In this document: positions 41,045 to 51,063 of the stretch, piece by piece
Layout of the letters: each line of letters begins with the position of its first letter
Position numbering within the stretch: the stretch's first letter is position 1
NCBI GenBank assembly: GCA_047495785.1
Contig: JBLDXI010000074.1
Span: 868,001-932,000, forward strand
Source of the DNA: Lepidodermella squamata
Lineage: Eukaryota > Gastrotricha
DNA: 64,000 nt
Direction: 5' to 3'
Translations under genes and position numbers: made by a program
Notes under the pieces: generated by a model
What the model was told of the DNA's origin: nothing
The model's input: the letters and a program-made list of their open reading frames with translations, nothing else
Database searches by the model: none

Positions 41045-42595
41045 AATAGGGTAAGGTGCCCTATTGTGTCATAATTTTGCTTACTTTTTTCGGGGACCGA
41101 TATCTACTAGCAGGGCCGGATTAACGCATATGCACAGAGGGCACGTGCCCAGGGGCCGCCAGCCAAAAAGGGCCGCCAGAAAGTGGTGAAATGTTCGCTT
41201 TTATTAATTATACCCGGAAAATTTTTGGGCCTTTATTAGGTTGTTATGCTTTGCAATTGAGAGCATTTCCAAGCATCCGGATCAGCCTATTTTTTTTATT
41301 TTTCTAAAAATTTTCTCGCTTCGCTCGCTAGTTCTTCACCTATTATACAGTTTATTTCATCGTTACTACCCCTATTCAATTCATCTTGATCAAGCGTTAA
41401 CTCATTTAGAAAAATGACCGAGAGTTGCCTCAATGTTGTTACTCTATCAGAATGAAACGGGAAAAGCAAGGATTTTTCTACGTGACAAAAACGATTTTCA
41501 GGGATATTTTGGAAAAGTTGTCGCTTCGCTCGAGGTATGGTGACAATATTCCAAAATTTCGGTTATTTTGTAGGAAAATGGAAAGCAATTATTAACGCTA
41601 ACTCGAGCGATGCTACGTAGCAATATTAGGTGGCTTGAAGCAACAAAATACCAAAGCAAAATGAAATAATAATAGGAATTTGTGCTTCAAGGAGTCTCTA
41701 TTTCATCTTGAAATTGAGATAATAGACTTTAACCATGGTTTCAGGTATGAAAACATGGTTTAGCGGAAAAGTATGAAGAGTGGGGCCGCCAACCAGAAAT
41801 TGCCCAGGGGCCACCCGAATGTTAATCCGGCCCTGTCTACTAGCCTGATGGGTCCCGGTCTGATTTTTTTTTGGCAGGGACCTCAGTTCAGGTCTCGGCT
41901 TCAATAATCCGTCGACAAAATTTGACCCGATTTGGCAGCAGATGGTTACGCAAGATACCGGTTTTTTTAAATGGGCAGGGGCTCCTATTGTGTCATAATT
42001 TCTGGACCAACGGTCCTCATGAGACGTACCAGGACGCAGCGGCTTCGAAGCTCCCATTATCCGGGTTTGCGTAAAAAATCACGTGACGTGTTTAGCTTAA
42101 GTGTGCATAATAATTACTTTCGATGGCAATTTTTTTTTAGAATATAAAATAAATTTGCCATCGATAATAAAAATTTAAATTGAAAACAAAATAACTGGTC
42201 TTTTCGCGACCCGCCGTTTTCTTTAAGATCGAGATCTTCAGATCGCAGCAAAAAACTGATCTTTGCGAATTAAGTGATTTTCAGCCACAACGACCTTTGG
42301 ACCTTATTAAGAAATAACACAAAAATCAGGCGTTTATATCGAAGCGCCGCGTCCTGGTACGTCTCATGACGGTCCTAACTGTCATAATGGGGTCAAAAAT
42401 GATTTTTTTGGCCTGCCGTAATAGGAGTAGGTAAATCAAGGTCGGCGGATTCGATTATCGTGGTCAAGAGGCCGCCATGTTGCTCGCATGGGCCTGCTCC
42501 CATAACGACAGGCCAAAAAAATCATTGTTGACCCCATTATGACAGCTAGGACGTTGGTCGAGAAATTATGACACAATAGGGCACCTTACCCTATT
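41045..42595. mobile_element. DNA element with ~30-base terminal inverted repeats
   Basis: The left end reads AATAGGGTAAGGTGCCCTAT and continues TGTGTCATAATTT; the right end at 42563-42595 is its complement. Sub-terminal inverted blocks (GGTCCTCATGAGACGTACCAGG near 42010 and its complement near 42345; GGCCTGCCGTAAT near 42410 and its relative near 42500) make a complex foldback. No transposase frame. A second element is nested at 41111-41835, so the host element is older. Confidence 0.8.
41111..41835. mobile_element. Nested hAT-like element, 8-base duplication
   Basis: It begins CAGGGCCGGATTAACG and ends GTTAATCCGGCCCTG, 15-base inverted ends. Perfect 8-base target duplication TCTACTAG (41103-41110, 41836-41843). 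A sub-terminal GGGCCGCCAG block recurs on both sides. 725 bases, non-coding, inserted into the element at 41045. Confidence 0.9.
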
Positions 42596-43225
42596 CCGAT
42601 TTTTTTAATACTTTTTCGGCCAATGCAATCGCGCTGACCTGAGCTTTCTGAATATGTATTTAGATTTGAACCAGGTCTAACCTGGTTTATACTAACCGGG
42701 TGAAAACCGATAATTTACGATCGAGGCCTCGATTGTTTTAATAACTAACCGGGTGGAAACCGCCAAAGTAATGGCGGGTGGCTGAAAAATGGTGATTTAA
42801 TTTGTGTGAGCGACCATTTGTGCACATTTTTTGCCTCGATCTTAAATTATAGATTTTCGTGTTTGCGTTAACAGCATTTTACTTTAGTGGAGTCTCCATA
42901 ACGTTATTCCTCTCAAGGCCAAGACTAAGGTCACGCGCTTCGCCACCAGGGAGCCTCAAATTAGAGCTGAATTTTCCCCCGAATACATGCCGAATGCCGA
43001 ATTCGGGATCGATTAATCCCGTTTTCCTGTGCTGCTGAGTTATTAGGTTTGCAGCTTTATATGGGTAGTTAATGCGACCTGTGTTTGAATGAAACCTGTA
43101 ACGCTTGCTTAAATCCGAGCTCTAATGCCACTCGAGAAGGGATCAATATGGCTTGAATAAACGTAAGCATCAAAGCCTGTATCACGGCACAACATTTCAT
43201 TATAAAATTCATAAAAATACACAAA
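42596..43225. other. Upstream region of the EB gene
   Basis: No exon seen. The last ~160 bases are conserved in the pseudogene copy at 32.9 kb, so the duplication included the promoter side. Confidence 0.4.
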
Positions 43226-44674
43226 ATGGCGGCTCTTTCAGGCCAATCTTTGGTTAGATTAGCTATTCTAGCTAGACTGAGCCATGAAATTAACTCAGCT
43301 AGTTTGAATGAAAAGTGCAAGTCGAACAAGGAATGCGATGACTCAAGTGCCTTTTGCAATATCAAATCGCCAAGCTGTGGTGCTGGTGTTTGCTCCTGCT
43401 TGCCTGGATTTATTCCAGATCCGACCAACCAAAAATGCAAAATGTGTAAGATGAGCGCTTTGAATCTGAAAATTCCAAATATCTAACAACAATAATTGTA
43501 TTCGATTTTATTCGAGGTTAATGACAAATTGAGATCTCATCTGGTTTTCGATTTTTAATCACTGCTAATTTAAAATAATTTGTTTAGAATTCTGTTAACT
43601 CATCCAAATCCTTAATCAGCGTAGAGTGTACTTGGACTTTGCAATTTTTCACAATCTAGTTAACCATTGCTTAGTCACTCAGGCCCGGTTAAATAGTCAC
43701 TAAAACTGTTCAATTTCAGTTGTACCTATTAGTGGTCCCTGTGCTAATGGTACTACTTTGTGCTCATCGACATACGCGACCTGCGCAGCTGGAACCTGTA
43801 CGTGCAATCGGGGCTTTTACGCCTTTGGAAATGAGTGCGTCTCAAATCTTTCAACAAAACGAATCGGCGACAACTGCTTCGACTCGGCCATGTGCCTACC
43901 TGGGTTGGTCTGCTTGGAAAACAAATGCGGTTGCTACTCAGGCTTCAAAGCAACTACCTTAACCACATGCTCTCCACGTTGGTCTCCGATAATCAGGGAA
44001 TTTTAAGCGTTTGAAGACTTTAAGTTTAGGTCAAGTTGGCGATACTTGTGCGAAGAATGAAGACTGTTCTCGAGTTCCGAATATGCAATGTGTCAACAAT
44101 CTCTGCTCTTGCGTCAGTGGCTACAAGAAAATCGACTACATGAAATCCGCCAACGAGTGGGCAACGGCTTGCATTCTTAACTCAGGTTTCTTTTATTATA
44201 ATTTGTCTGAAATCAGAGCAAGATAGCTATCGCCGTTCGCATTGCCCCCATGAGAAAATGAAGCTAGAATGCTAAATCCCTGAAGGACTCGAATAGGCAA
44301 CATTTTCTTTTAATCCATTCCGATTATTTTCAGGTCCAATGTGTATTTTTTGGTTTCAACTCACAACCATCATGAGGGTTTTATTTATTTTTAATGAATT
44401 GTTTGTGTCTTGCCAGATAATCCCGCGACTGAAGGCCAGGCGTGTAACGTGACTCTCGGCGCTAGCAATGCTAAGTTTTGTACCAGGTCATTTGTTTGCA
44501 CCCAGTGCGACAGCTCTACAAGCGTGTGTGGACGTAAGCACATCAATTTACTGCTCTAAATCACGGCTATTCGTATTTTTTATTTGCGCAGGCGTTCAGC
44601 TGCCATTAAGCAGCACTTCATCTACCGTCCTTGCATCGGCAATGTTGATCGCGAGTTCCATTTTCCTCAACTAA
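43226..44674 (+). CDS. EB/EGF-like module protein, probably GPI-anchored
   Basis: Five exons: 43226-43445, 43720-43977, 44030-44185, 44417-44533, 44592-44674; 834 bases, 277 residues. Cysteine modules of the EB type follow one another: CKSNKECDDSSAFCNIK to CSCLPGF; CANGTTLCSSTYATC to CTCNRGFYAFGNEC; DNCFDSAMCLPGLVC to CGCYSGF; DTCAKNEDCSRVPNMQC to CSCVSGYKK. A last short module (CNVTL...CTRSFVCTQC) follows. The C terminus is hydrophobic after a Ser/Thr stretch (VLASAMLIASSIFLN), fitting a GPI signal. The N terminus (AALSGQSLVRLAILARL) is a poor signal peptide, so an upstream exon may be missing. A broken duplicate lies at 32.9-35.1 kb. Confidence 0.75.
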
Positions 44675-45131
44675 CGGACATTCAACTCAACTAACAACTG
44701 CTTGAGAAACACTGATTGAGTTTGTGTTTTTTACAAGTCTGTTGATATTATGATCGGATATTACGATGAACGGAAATAAAAACGATTGTTGACGAGCTTT
44801 GAGGATTGAAAGTTATTGCTTTTTAATCAAAATGATCTAACTTTTTTTCCTATGCAGTAGAAAACCGATACAATGGACGCCGTTATAGTGGACAAAATTG
44901 TTCACGCAAGCAATAAGCAACGATTTTCGCGCATCTAAAATAAATCGAAATGTATAACGCCAATTTTTGTACAATCTTATGAATATTGTAACTTTTTACC
45001 GCGGGGAAACTTGGGAGTAGCTTGCCGGTAGCTCGTTTGATCGTCCCAGCTCGTCATCTTACTAGACGAGTCGTTAACTGCATTTTTCACGTCTTTCACG
45101 CCTTTCAGGTCTTAACAAATTGAGTTTGCAG
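44675..45131. other. Intergenic; possible first exon of the next gene
   Basis: No certain exon. An ATG frame at 44873 (MDAVIVDKIV) could start the small gene that follows, but no good donor was found. Confidence 0.3.
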
Positions 45132-45337
45132 ACCTGTTACTTGCCAACTGGTGATGGCACAACAATGGGCGATGGCTCGAAAAAAACAGGCGATCGTCCT
45201 CCGTCGAACGGATGTAGCCTCGTGGGAAAAACTACTGAAATTGATGAAATGGCAGGTAAAAACAATTCTTGGACTCTTTGTATGTAGCTCAACTGCAGTT
45301 AAGTGCAAGCGAGAATCGCCAAGATTCGCAACGATAA
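45132..45337 (+). CDS. Possible small two-exon gene (5' end unknown)
   Basis: Exon 45132-45255 follows a TTTGCAG acceptor and is open for 41 codons (CYLPTGDGTTMGDGSKKTG, then CSLVGKTTEIDEMA). It ends at a GTAAAA donor. After a 32-base intron, exon 45288-45337 stays in phase (LQLSASENRQDSQR) to TAA. AATAAAGAATAAATAAAA follows 50 bases later. No start exon and no family were identified; the case rests on phase and the poly(A) signal. Confidence 0.35.
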
Positions 45338-45458
45338 GATTGATAGTTTAGAATTTTATTTGCGGGTCACAGAAGCTCTTAATATTCAATAAAGAATAAA
45401 TAAAATTGTCCGGAATGTCAATTTTAAAGTCCGAAGTTTGATTCCCAGTTCACGCGCT

Positions 45459-45806
45459 CTAGTAGTAGTAACCTTGTCCTGGTGATCGATAACCATATTT
45501 CTGGCTTTTGATCAGGTACTTGATCTGCTGGGCCTTTGCTCTGTAAGCCTGCTCTCTCGAGTTGGGTGATCGACCGCCGTTGTAATAAGAAGATCGCTTT
45601 TCTTCATTCAATGGGGCTTCCGCAGACTGCGATTCGCTCTTCTGTTTAGTAGAGAGTCGACCGAGGAGTGGCTTGCTCGCCTTACGACGTAACTGACTGA
45701 ATACAGTGCTGATAGATTGAGACCCTGTTCTTTGGCCTTCCGTGTCATCTGGAAGTAAGATGGCGATCAACGCTAAAGAGAAACCGATTCCAGTACAAAT
45801 TCTCAT
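45459..45806 (-). CDS. Secreted FSxLRRxASKP protein 1
   Basis: Single exon, 115 residues from the ATG at 45806 (MRICTGIGFSLALIAILLPDD, a signal peptide). The mature start carries STVFSQLRRKASKPLLGRL, conserved in two neighbouring genes. A Ser/Gln/Glu-rich middle follows, then a Tyr-rich end (YGYRSPGQGYYY). No cysteines. A TATAAAA-like site lies about 25 bases upstream of the ATG on the sense strand, which would leave a very short leader. The family is not recognised. Dibasic sites might be processed, as in peptide precursors, but that is only a possibility. Confidence 0.7.
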   Translation of the reverse strand: MRICTGIGFSLALIAILLPDDTEGQRTGSQSISTVFSQLRRKASKPLLGRLSTKQKSESQSAEAPLNEEKRSSYYNGGRSPNSREQAYRAKAQQIKYLIKSQKYGYRSPGQGYYY

Positions 45807-46439
45807 TTTCAAGAAAAAAATATATCGCGTTTTTTATATGAAATTCCACTTCTTCGATGCTATAGGTGTGACGGCAAAACGATGATTTTCCCACGGGGAT
45901 TTGTCGCGTATTGTTGAAACCATTATCCCCACTTTCTCTCTAGAGCGTTCATAATCGCACTGTTTGCGCACGAGCGCTCTAGAAACACTTAATACTGAAT
46001 AGTTTATTACTATCATTACGTCAGTTGAACATGTCATAGCCGTCATTGATTTTACGAGCCTGGATTATACCTACTACCTACGTCACCAATTGAGCTAAAA
46101 ACATAAGGAGCGGATTGGCCAAAGAATTGTTTCCTAATCAAAAGTCTCACAAGCCCATCGAATTCTACATTTTAAAGACCGGTGCTAAGTGCTGATAGAA
46201 TTTCAATCGGGTGCTTGACCGATAACACGTCACGCCCATGGGTTACTTTCACTGCAGCTTTCGCAGCTTTCGACGAGGCTTCGCCCTGGACCCAAGTCAT
46301 TGCTTTAAAGGTGGATTGATCATTTTAATCAGCGCTCATATCTCAAACCACCATACCTATGCCATTATCGCAAACAGGAATTGGAAAGCTCTCTTCCTGT
46401 GGAAGCTAAGCCATTCAAAGAGCAGACCCTCCAAATATA
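45807..46439. other. Intergenic; no gene seen
   Basis: No supported exon. Upstream side of the first FSxLRR gene. Confidence 0.4.
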
Positions 46440-46870
46440 AGAGTGACGCGCGCGCGCGGTATTAAATTTGTCAAAAATTAGGACTTGGCTCACGCGGATC
46501 AGTTATATTATTGTAAACAAATTTACCACCGCGCGCGAAGATGTTAAGGTTACTTTCAAATATCGCGTCGGTTTTTATAAGTATTGGGATAATTTAAGAT
46601 AATAAAATAAGATAATATAAGATAAAAATAATTGGGATAATTCTCTATCGATTGAATATGGGGTTCTCACGCGAAAAAATAAAAATAAAAAGGTTTTACA
46701 TGCACCTTAAATTGTGTGCGCAAATTGAGAGCGCGCGCAGTCGCTCTTCAAAAGTTAGGAAGCGCGTAAAACTGTTTTTCATTATATTTACGGGAGAAGT
46801 CTATGTCTATTCGATAGAGAATTGTATGACAATGTTATAAAGCCGCCTAAACAATCAAAACCTGTCATTT
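46440..46870. repeat. Diverged relative of the 29-30 kb foldback
   Basis: Shares TTCTCTATCGATTGAAT and AAAAAGGTTTTACATGC with the centre of the 29.2-30.5 kb element (TTCTCTATCGATCGAAT, AAAAAGTTTTACGCCC). It ends with the inverted ATTCGATAGAGAATTG and GACAATGTT. GC-alternating runs (GCGCGCGCGCGG) mark the outer sides. The element is shorter and more eroded than its relative. Confidence 0.65.
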
Positions 46871-47285
46871 CACTTTACCGCACGCGGCTTGGGGAATTAA
46901 TATGGGTCCGGAATTGAGCGAATTTTTAACGATAGTAGACGGTAGCCGGTTCCAAGCTGGCAGCAATCGCCTTCAAAGCTGTACTCATATGATTAAAAAT
47001 TTGCATTGCCCCGGCAGGAGGCAGTAGACGAACATTATTCGAAATAAAATGAAGAAATCCCAATAAGTTAAATCCACAGTCAGTTGCATAAAGTTTATGA
47101 CAAAGAACTTCGAGTCCACAAATTTTATTCGCAATCGCCCTTCGTAAACTACCTCATCGCCGAAACGGAAAGTGAAAGGACAAAATAAAGAGCTTTTCGT
47201 TTCGAAAGGATACTGGACAGCTAAAAGATTGCATAATAATTTGAATTCAATTGAGACTGCTTGTGCGAATGCGCATTAGTCTCTG
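46871..47285. other. Intergenic; no gene seen
   Basis: 3' flank of the second FSxLRR gene; nothing recognised. Confidence 0.4.
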
Positions 47286-47615
47286 TTACCACTTGTTATT
47301 CCGCCCTGGAAAGCGGTAGTTTTGCTTTATAGCGTAGACAGGGTAACGTTGCATGGGCGTTCTAGACTCAGTTGATTCCTGATCATCGGAAGAAGAAGTC
47401 CGACGTAAGTTCAAGTTGAGTCGCTTACTGTCAGATTTGCCAACGACGATCTTTGAGATGCCCTCGCGAGGTGGCGAAATCCCATACGGCTTGCTTGCCA
47501 TTCGCCGGAGTTGGCTGAAAACAATGCTTATGGGCTGCGATTCGCGGCTCTGGCTGTTGACATGCCTGATAACCAGTTGAACAGCGGTTAGAAACAACAA
47601 ACTATATCGCATCAT
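47286..47615 (-). CDS. Secreted FSxLRRxASKP protein 2
   Basis: Single exon, 109 residues. Signal peptide MMRYSLLFLTAVQLVIRHVNS. The conserved motif PISIVFSQLRRMASKP follows directly. A basic, Ser-rich middle (KRLNLNLRRTSSSDDQ) precedes an aromatic end (YAIKQNYRFPGRNNKW) that lines up with the Tyr-rich ends of the two sister proteins. No cysteines. Exon, strand and spacing fit tandem duplication with the genes at 45.5 and 48.7 kb. Confidence 0.7.
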   Translation of the reverse strand: MMRYSLLFLTAVQLVIRHVNSQSRESQPISIVFSQLRRMASKPYGISPPREGISKIVVGKSDSKRLNLNLRRTSSSDDQESTESRTPMQRYPVYAIKQNYRFPGRNNKW

Positions 47616-48667
47616 TTTATTAGGCTACAATAAAAACTGTATTCCACAGTCCACAGCGAATTATTATTGTTGCACCGGTTATCATTTTCAGCAGGAACGC
47701 CTCTTTTCCGCAGCAAATATTTAGAAATTGATTTTTGTTAAAAAATTACCAGCAGGGGGTGTTTTATAATGTGCGTCCATTGTGACCGGTGGTGCTATTG
47801 CTTATTCCTCTCTTCTGCCGTAGCAAAAAAAAATTAAATTTCCGCGAACATCATGACAGCTGCGTTGTTTGAATTGCGTGGAGCGCAGAGATTGCTCAGC
47901 TAGCACGGGGTACGGTATCAGCTCAAAGAGTCTTTGTGGCGACTCGTCTATTTGAACAAACTTCGTTTCGCGGACAGACTTTTACTCGCATTTTCGACAT
48001 CATAGGGCTTCAAACTTAAATTACTGACCGACGACAGATGTAAAAAAAAGCCCGAAAATGGAAGTAGTAGACTAATTATGGCTCATGAACCGATCGCTAA
48101 ACTTAGTGAACTGATGTAGCCAATGAAAGTATTTTTCAAAATAATTGATCAGAAATCAGTGGCAAAGATCTTCTGCGGAAAAGACGCGTTTCTGCCGGAA
48201 ACGAAATTTGCTGCGAAAACAATAATTTGTCACGAAAAGAATAAGTATCGTCCGCTAAAAGCTAAAAGGGACTTCAATGCATATGATAACGTGGTGATGG
48301 GATTCACAACAAACAACAATCGATATTGCGTGAGGCAACATGCTGTGATAACCTATTATCGGCTCGTAATTAGTGCCTGCGCTTCTGATCATCGCATTAA
48401 TGGACCAGCGCTAAAGTTATCGCACCGAACTCGCAAACCGCAAACAAAAACACAGCTCGAATCCAACAAATGCAGAAGCCAAATACGGCTGTTATGAAAT
48501 TCTAAAGAGGCATATTTCCCAAAACAAACACTGACTGAAGTTCGAATTTTTATTGTTATTTGCTGAGAGCCGTTACTATAGTTTCAACAATACAGGAGGT
48601 GCGATTCTCGCATAAATCAGAAAATTTTAAGTCTGTCCCATATATGACTTATTCTTATATATTGTAT
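47616..48667. other. Intergenic; no gene seen
   Basis: A 124-codon plus-strand frame at 48123 has no family signal, signal peptide or paralogue, and was not called. Confidence 0.35.
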
Positions 48668-49030
48668 TCAGCCCTTGTAGGAGGCGTAGTAATTCTGCTT
48701 CGGTGAGTTGTAACCCGACTTCATGTTGGTGTTGTGGTAATAGACTTGCTGCATTTTCGGGTTTGAAACCACTCTGTTCACCTGATCCTTCGACTCCCAT
48801 GAGCTGAAACCAGCTAACCGACTGTGACTTGACAGTGACCGCTTAATAACGGATTTTTCGATAGTTTCAGTGGTCGATTTAGCAATAGCTCTCAAAGGTT
48901 TGCTGGCCACTCGGCGAAGGTGACTGAACTTATTGCTGACCATTTGAACTGCAGCATCTTGGGGCAGAAGGAGACCGATAATGAATATCAAAGTAACGCT
49001 TAAAACCGCTAAATTTTTAGGGCAGCCCAT
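48668..49030 (-). CDS. Secreted FSxLRRxASKP protein 3
   Basis: Single exon, 120 residues. Signal peptide MGCPKNLAVLSVTLIFIIGLLLPQ. Then comes the motif SNKFSHLRRVASKPLRAI, with His replacing Gln, and a middle with KRSLSSHSRL. The Tyr-rich end (YNSPKQNYYASYKG) resembles YRSPGQGYYY of protein 1. Third member of the minus-strand trio. The motif position just after the signal peptide and the end are conserved, while the middle has diverged freely, suggesting the two ends are functional. Confidence 0.7.
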   Translation of the reverse strand: MGCPKNLAVLSVTLIFIIGLLLPQDAAVQMVSNKFSHLRRVASKPLRAIAKSTTETIEKSVIKRSLSSHSRLAGFSSWESKDQVNRVVSNPKMQQVYYHNTNMKSGYNSPKQNYYASYKG

Positions 49031-49253
49031 CTTAGGGACAAGAAATTGTCAAAAAACAAGAATCGAGAAAAAATGCTTTTATCCAAATATCCCTTCGCAA
49101 GAACGATTTTTAATCCTTTAAGTGGTCTCATAAAATCCTCCTAGAAATTTCTTACACAGCCAAATGTCTAGCGGAGAAAACCTCAATTCCCTACTCAAAA
49201 ATCGATTGGGTATTTGAGCTTTATAACCTAAAATAAAAGAGAAAAAAACATGC

Positions 49254-49269
49254 GCTCCTGGGTGGGCTC

Positions 49270-49309
<40 letters not shown>

Positions 49310-49326
49310 AATTGCGCCACAGAAGC
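49254..49326 (-). tRNA. tRNA-Asn (GTT)
   Basis: Seventy-three bases fold as a standard tRNA: acceptor GCTTCTG...CAGGAGC with a G-T pair, D arm GGCGCAATTGGTTAGCGC, anticodon arm TTCGGCTGTTAACCGAA with GTT, and T arm GGTTCGAGCC. It is nearly identical to the common eukaryotic tRNA-Asn. A T7 run directly downstream on the minus strand terminates pol III. Confidence 0.95.
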
Positions 49327-49647
49327 TGCCTTAATGCTACGAGTTATTAAGGCATGACAAAAGAAAAACAGCAAGCATCGCACTAAAAAGCGTGTTTGGA
49401 TCTCATTTAAGTGTAAACCCGCGATAGCTCAGCTGGTAGAGCGGAGGACTGTAGATGAAATGCAGGTATCCTTAAGGTCTGCGCACATACTCGTATGAAA
49501 AAATGTGTATGTGATTTGTAATAAGTTTTTTGCCGGGGTCGTATGTGTTGGCAAAAAAAATCACATACAGACCCGTTCACAAACTGATTTCTTTTCTCCC
49601 TGTATGTGATTTTTTTTCTGGCCGAAGAGGCCGCTGAAAAAAATGAC

Positions 49648-49722
49648 CAACTTCGATGGGGCTCGAACCCCGTCCGCCCGTTGAACAGGCCGGTATGATA
49701 GCAACTGTACTATGTTGCCATC
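49648..49722 (-). other. tRNA-like sequence, left of pair 1
   Basis: On the minus strand ATAGTACAGTTGCTATCATA resembles the D arm of Asp/Glu-type tRNAs, and CGGGGTTCGAGCCCC is a strong T arm with B box. The anticodon-arm equivalent (CCGGCCTGTTCAACGGGCGG) has a G-G mismatch and an eight-base loop, so it is not a standard tRNA. It reads outward from the 49.6-50.0 kb inverted-repeat unit. Confidence 0.5.
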
Positions 49723-49895
49723 ATATTTATCTGTCGCTATAAAAAGGCTAATTATTGGTTGCTAATATCTATAAAAGCTATCCGCGTTTTCTGGGTCAAG
49801 TGCGGGCATGAATCATTAATCTTCGACTTGTTTGTTGACGCTTTCATCAATGCATTTTTTGCCTTAAAGCCTAATTCATAGGTCACACATTAAGC

Positions 49896-49972
49896 TTGAC
49901 GGCTTAGCCATGTCGATATAATTATCGATGTGTGCGAAGTCGTCAAGGGTTCGATTCGACGTGCCGCCATCC
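49896..49972 (+). other. tRNA-like sequence, right of pair 1
   Basis: GACGGCTTAGCC at the 5' end can pair with the 3' GTGCCGCC. A perfect hairpin TCGATATAATTATCGA lies in the middle. The B box GGGTTCGATTC follows, and a T6 run comes right after (49974). It reads outward. The arms depart from normal tRNA lengths. Confidence 0.45.
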
Positions 49973-50225
49973 CTTTTTTCAGTGGCCTCTTCGGCCAGAA
50001 AAAAAATCACATACAAGGAGAAAAGAAATCAGTTTGTGAACGGGGGCTGTATAGGTCTCCGCACAAACTCTGCATGAAATAAGTAGACAAGTTTTGCGTT
50101 AAGTTTTTTGCCTCGCTCGCATGTTTTAAGAAAAACATATCACATACGACCGATTCACAAACTCTGAATGCGTAAGCGTTATGTATTTTTGCAACGAGGT
50201 ATTTTTACATATCGCTTAAAAAAGT

Positions 50226-50300
50226 CGTGTGGTGAGCGGGGTTCGAACCCGAGCCTCCCATCGTCGAGGCCAGTCAATAACCAACCTCGCCACAACGACT
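50226..50300 (-). other. tRNA-like sequence, left of pair 2
   Basis: On the minus strand TGGCGAGGTTGGTTA resembles an A box. GCCTC...GAGGC forms a five-pair arm with an eight-base loop. CGGGTTCGAACCCCG is a T arm, the ends AGTCGT / ACGACT pair, and TTTTTT follows. It reads outward from the second unit. The anticodon loop lacks the usual T33 placement. Confidence 0.5.
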
Positions 50301-50604
50301 TACGCAAACAGTGAGATAATTTCTCCGGTTTTAATCGTGCCACCATCACAACTCTGCGAACATTGAAGTTGAAAATATTAATTATTATGACTAATTGAAT
50401 AATTATCAAAAACTCGATGGAAATTCAGGAAAAAATCATAAAAATTCAGAAGAATTTTTTTTAATTCCCTGTACCTTTTGGGGTCATTTGGGATAAATAA
50501 ATAAGAAATTTTAAGTGCTCTATAAATAATTACCAATTATATTAATTAATAATTGTATCACGATGCGTGATCCGTCAAGTACTGATTACTACAACTCGAA
50601 ATCA

Positions 50605-50690
50605 TGCGTCTTGTTAGTGTAATCGGTGTTATGCCGATCTCACAAACAAGTCACCCGGGTTCGATCCCCGGTCAAAGCAAGCCTTTTTTA
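50605..50690 (+). other. tRNA-like sequence, right of pair 2
   Basis: TTAGTGTAATCGGTGTTATGC looks like a Val/Gly-type D arm, although ATCGG...CCGAT also forms a perfect five-pair hairpin. CCGGGTTCGATCCCCGG is a perfect T arm. TGC...GCA closes the ends weakly and TTTTTT follows at 50693. It reads outward. Confidence 0.5.
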
Positions 50691-51063
50691 GGTGACAACG
50701 CCGTTCAGCAAAAACATAACGCATACGCATGCAGAGTTTGTGAATAGGGTCCGTATGTGGTCGTATGTTTTTCGTCGTATGCGTAAGTAATTGGCCGTAT
50801 GCGTAAGCAAAAAAAAAGATACGGAGTTTGTGCGGAGACCTTATGCTTTTTGCTGTATGTGTATGTGTTTGCTCGCATACGCATGAGAAAAAAAAAGAAA
50901 CGAGTTTGTGGGAAGGCCTTTAGGTCGGTGGTTCAAGTCCGCCTCGCGGGAATATTTTTTCAGCAACCACCAATCTTGTAACCGTGATTATTTTTATTTC
51001 AGAATAAATATGTAAAATACCAACAACAAATGTGAGTATAATTTTGGCCGAGGGTAAATAGTC

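Larger units (their letters stand above)
49480..50916. mobile_element. Nested inverted-repeat elements inside tRNA-Tyr
   Basis: At least four inverted-repeat pairs are seen. The outer ends are 49475-49497 and 50900-50922 (CACATACTCG / complement CACAAACTCG). A ~73-base pair lies at 49571-49643 and 49974-50046. A pair at 50051-50076 and 50817-50845 (AGGTCTCCGCACAAACT) encloses a ~50-base pair at 50141-50190 and 50703-50760. All ends share CACAAACT or CACATACT, so the nested units are one family. No transposase frame is present. Two of the units enclose outward-facing tRNA-like pairs. Confidence 0.8.
49418..50951 (+). pseudogene. tRNA-Tyr gene split by nested elements
   Basis: The 5' part (49418-49479) begins CCCGCGATAGCTCAGCTGG. 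It contains anticodon GTA in GGACTGTAGA, followed by a ~13-base intron (TGAAATGCAGGTA) at the position normal for tRNA-Tyr. The 3' part (50917-50951) has the T arm GGTGGTTCAAGTCCGCC and the acceptor strand TCGCGGG plus A, which pairs perfectly with CCCGCGA. CCTTAAGGTC on the left and CCTTTAGGTC on the right look like a ~10-base target duplication with one change. About 1.44 kb is inserted after the anticodon arm, so a functional product is unlikely. Confidence 0.85.

Noticed and set aside
48123-48497. 124-codon plus-strand frame
   Set aside because: Has an ATG but no paralogue, domain or signal peptide; composition looks random.
49418-50951. CRISPR-like or tRNA-array interpretation of the repeats
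   Set aside because: The repeats are inverted and nested, not regularly spaced direct repeats, and the host is eukaryotic.
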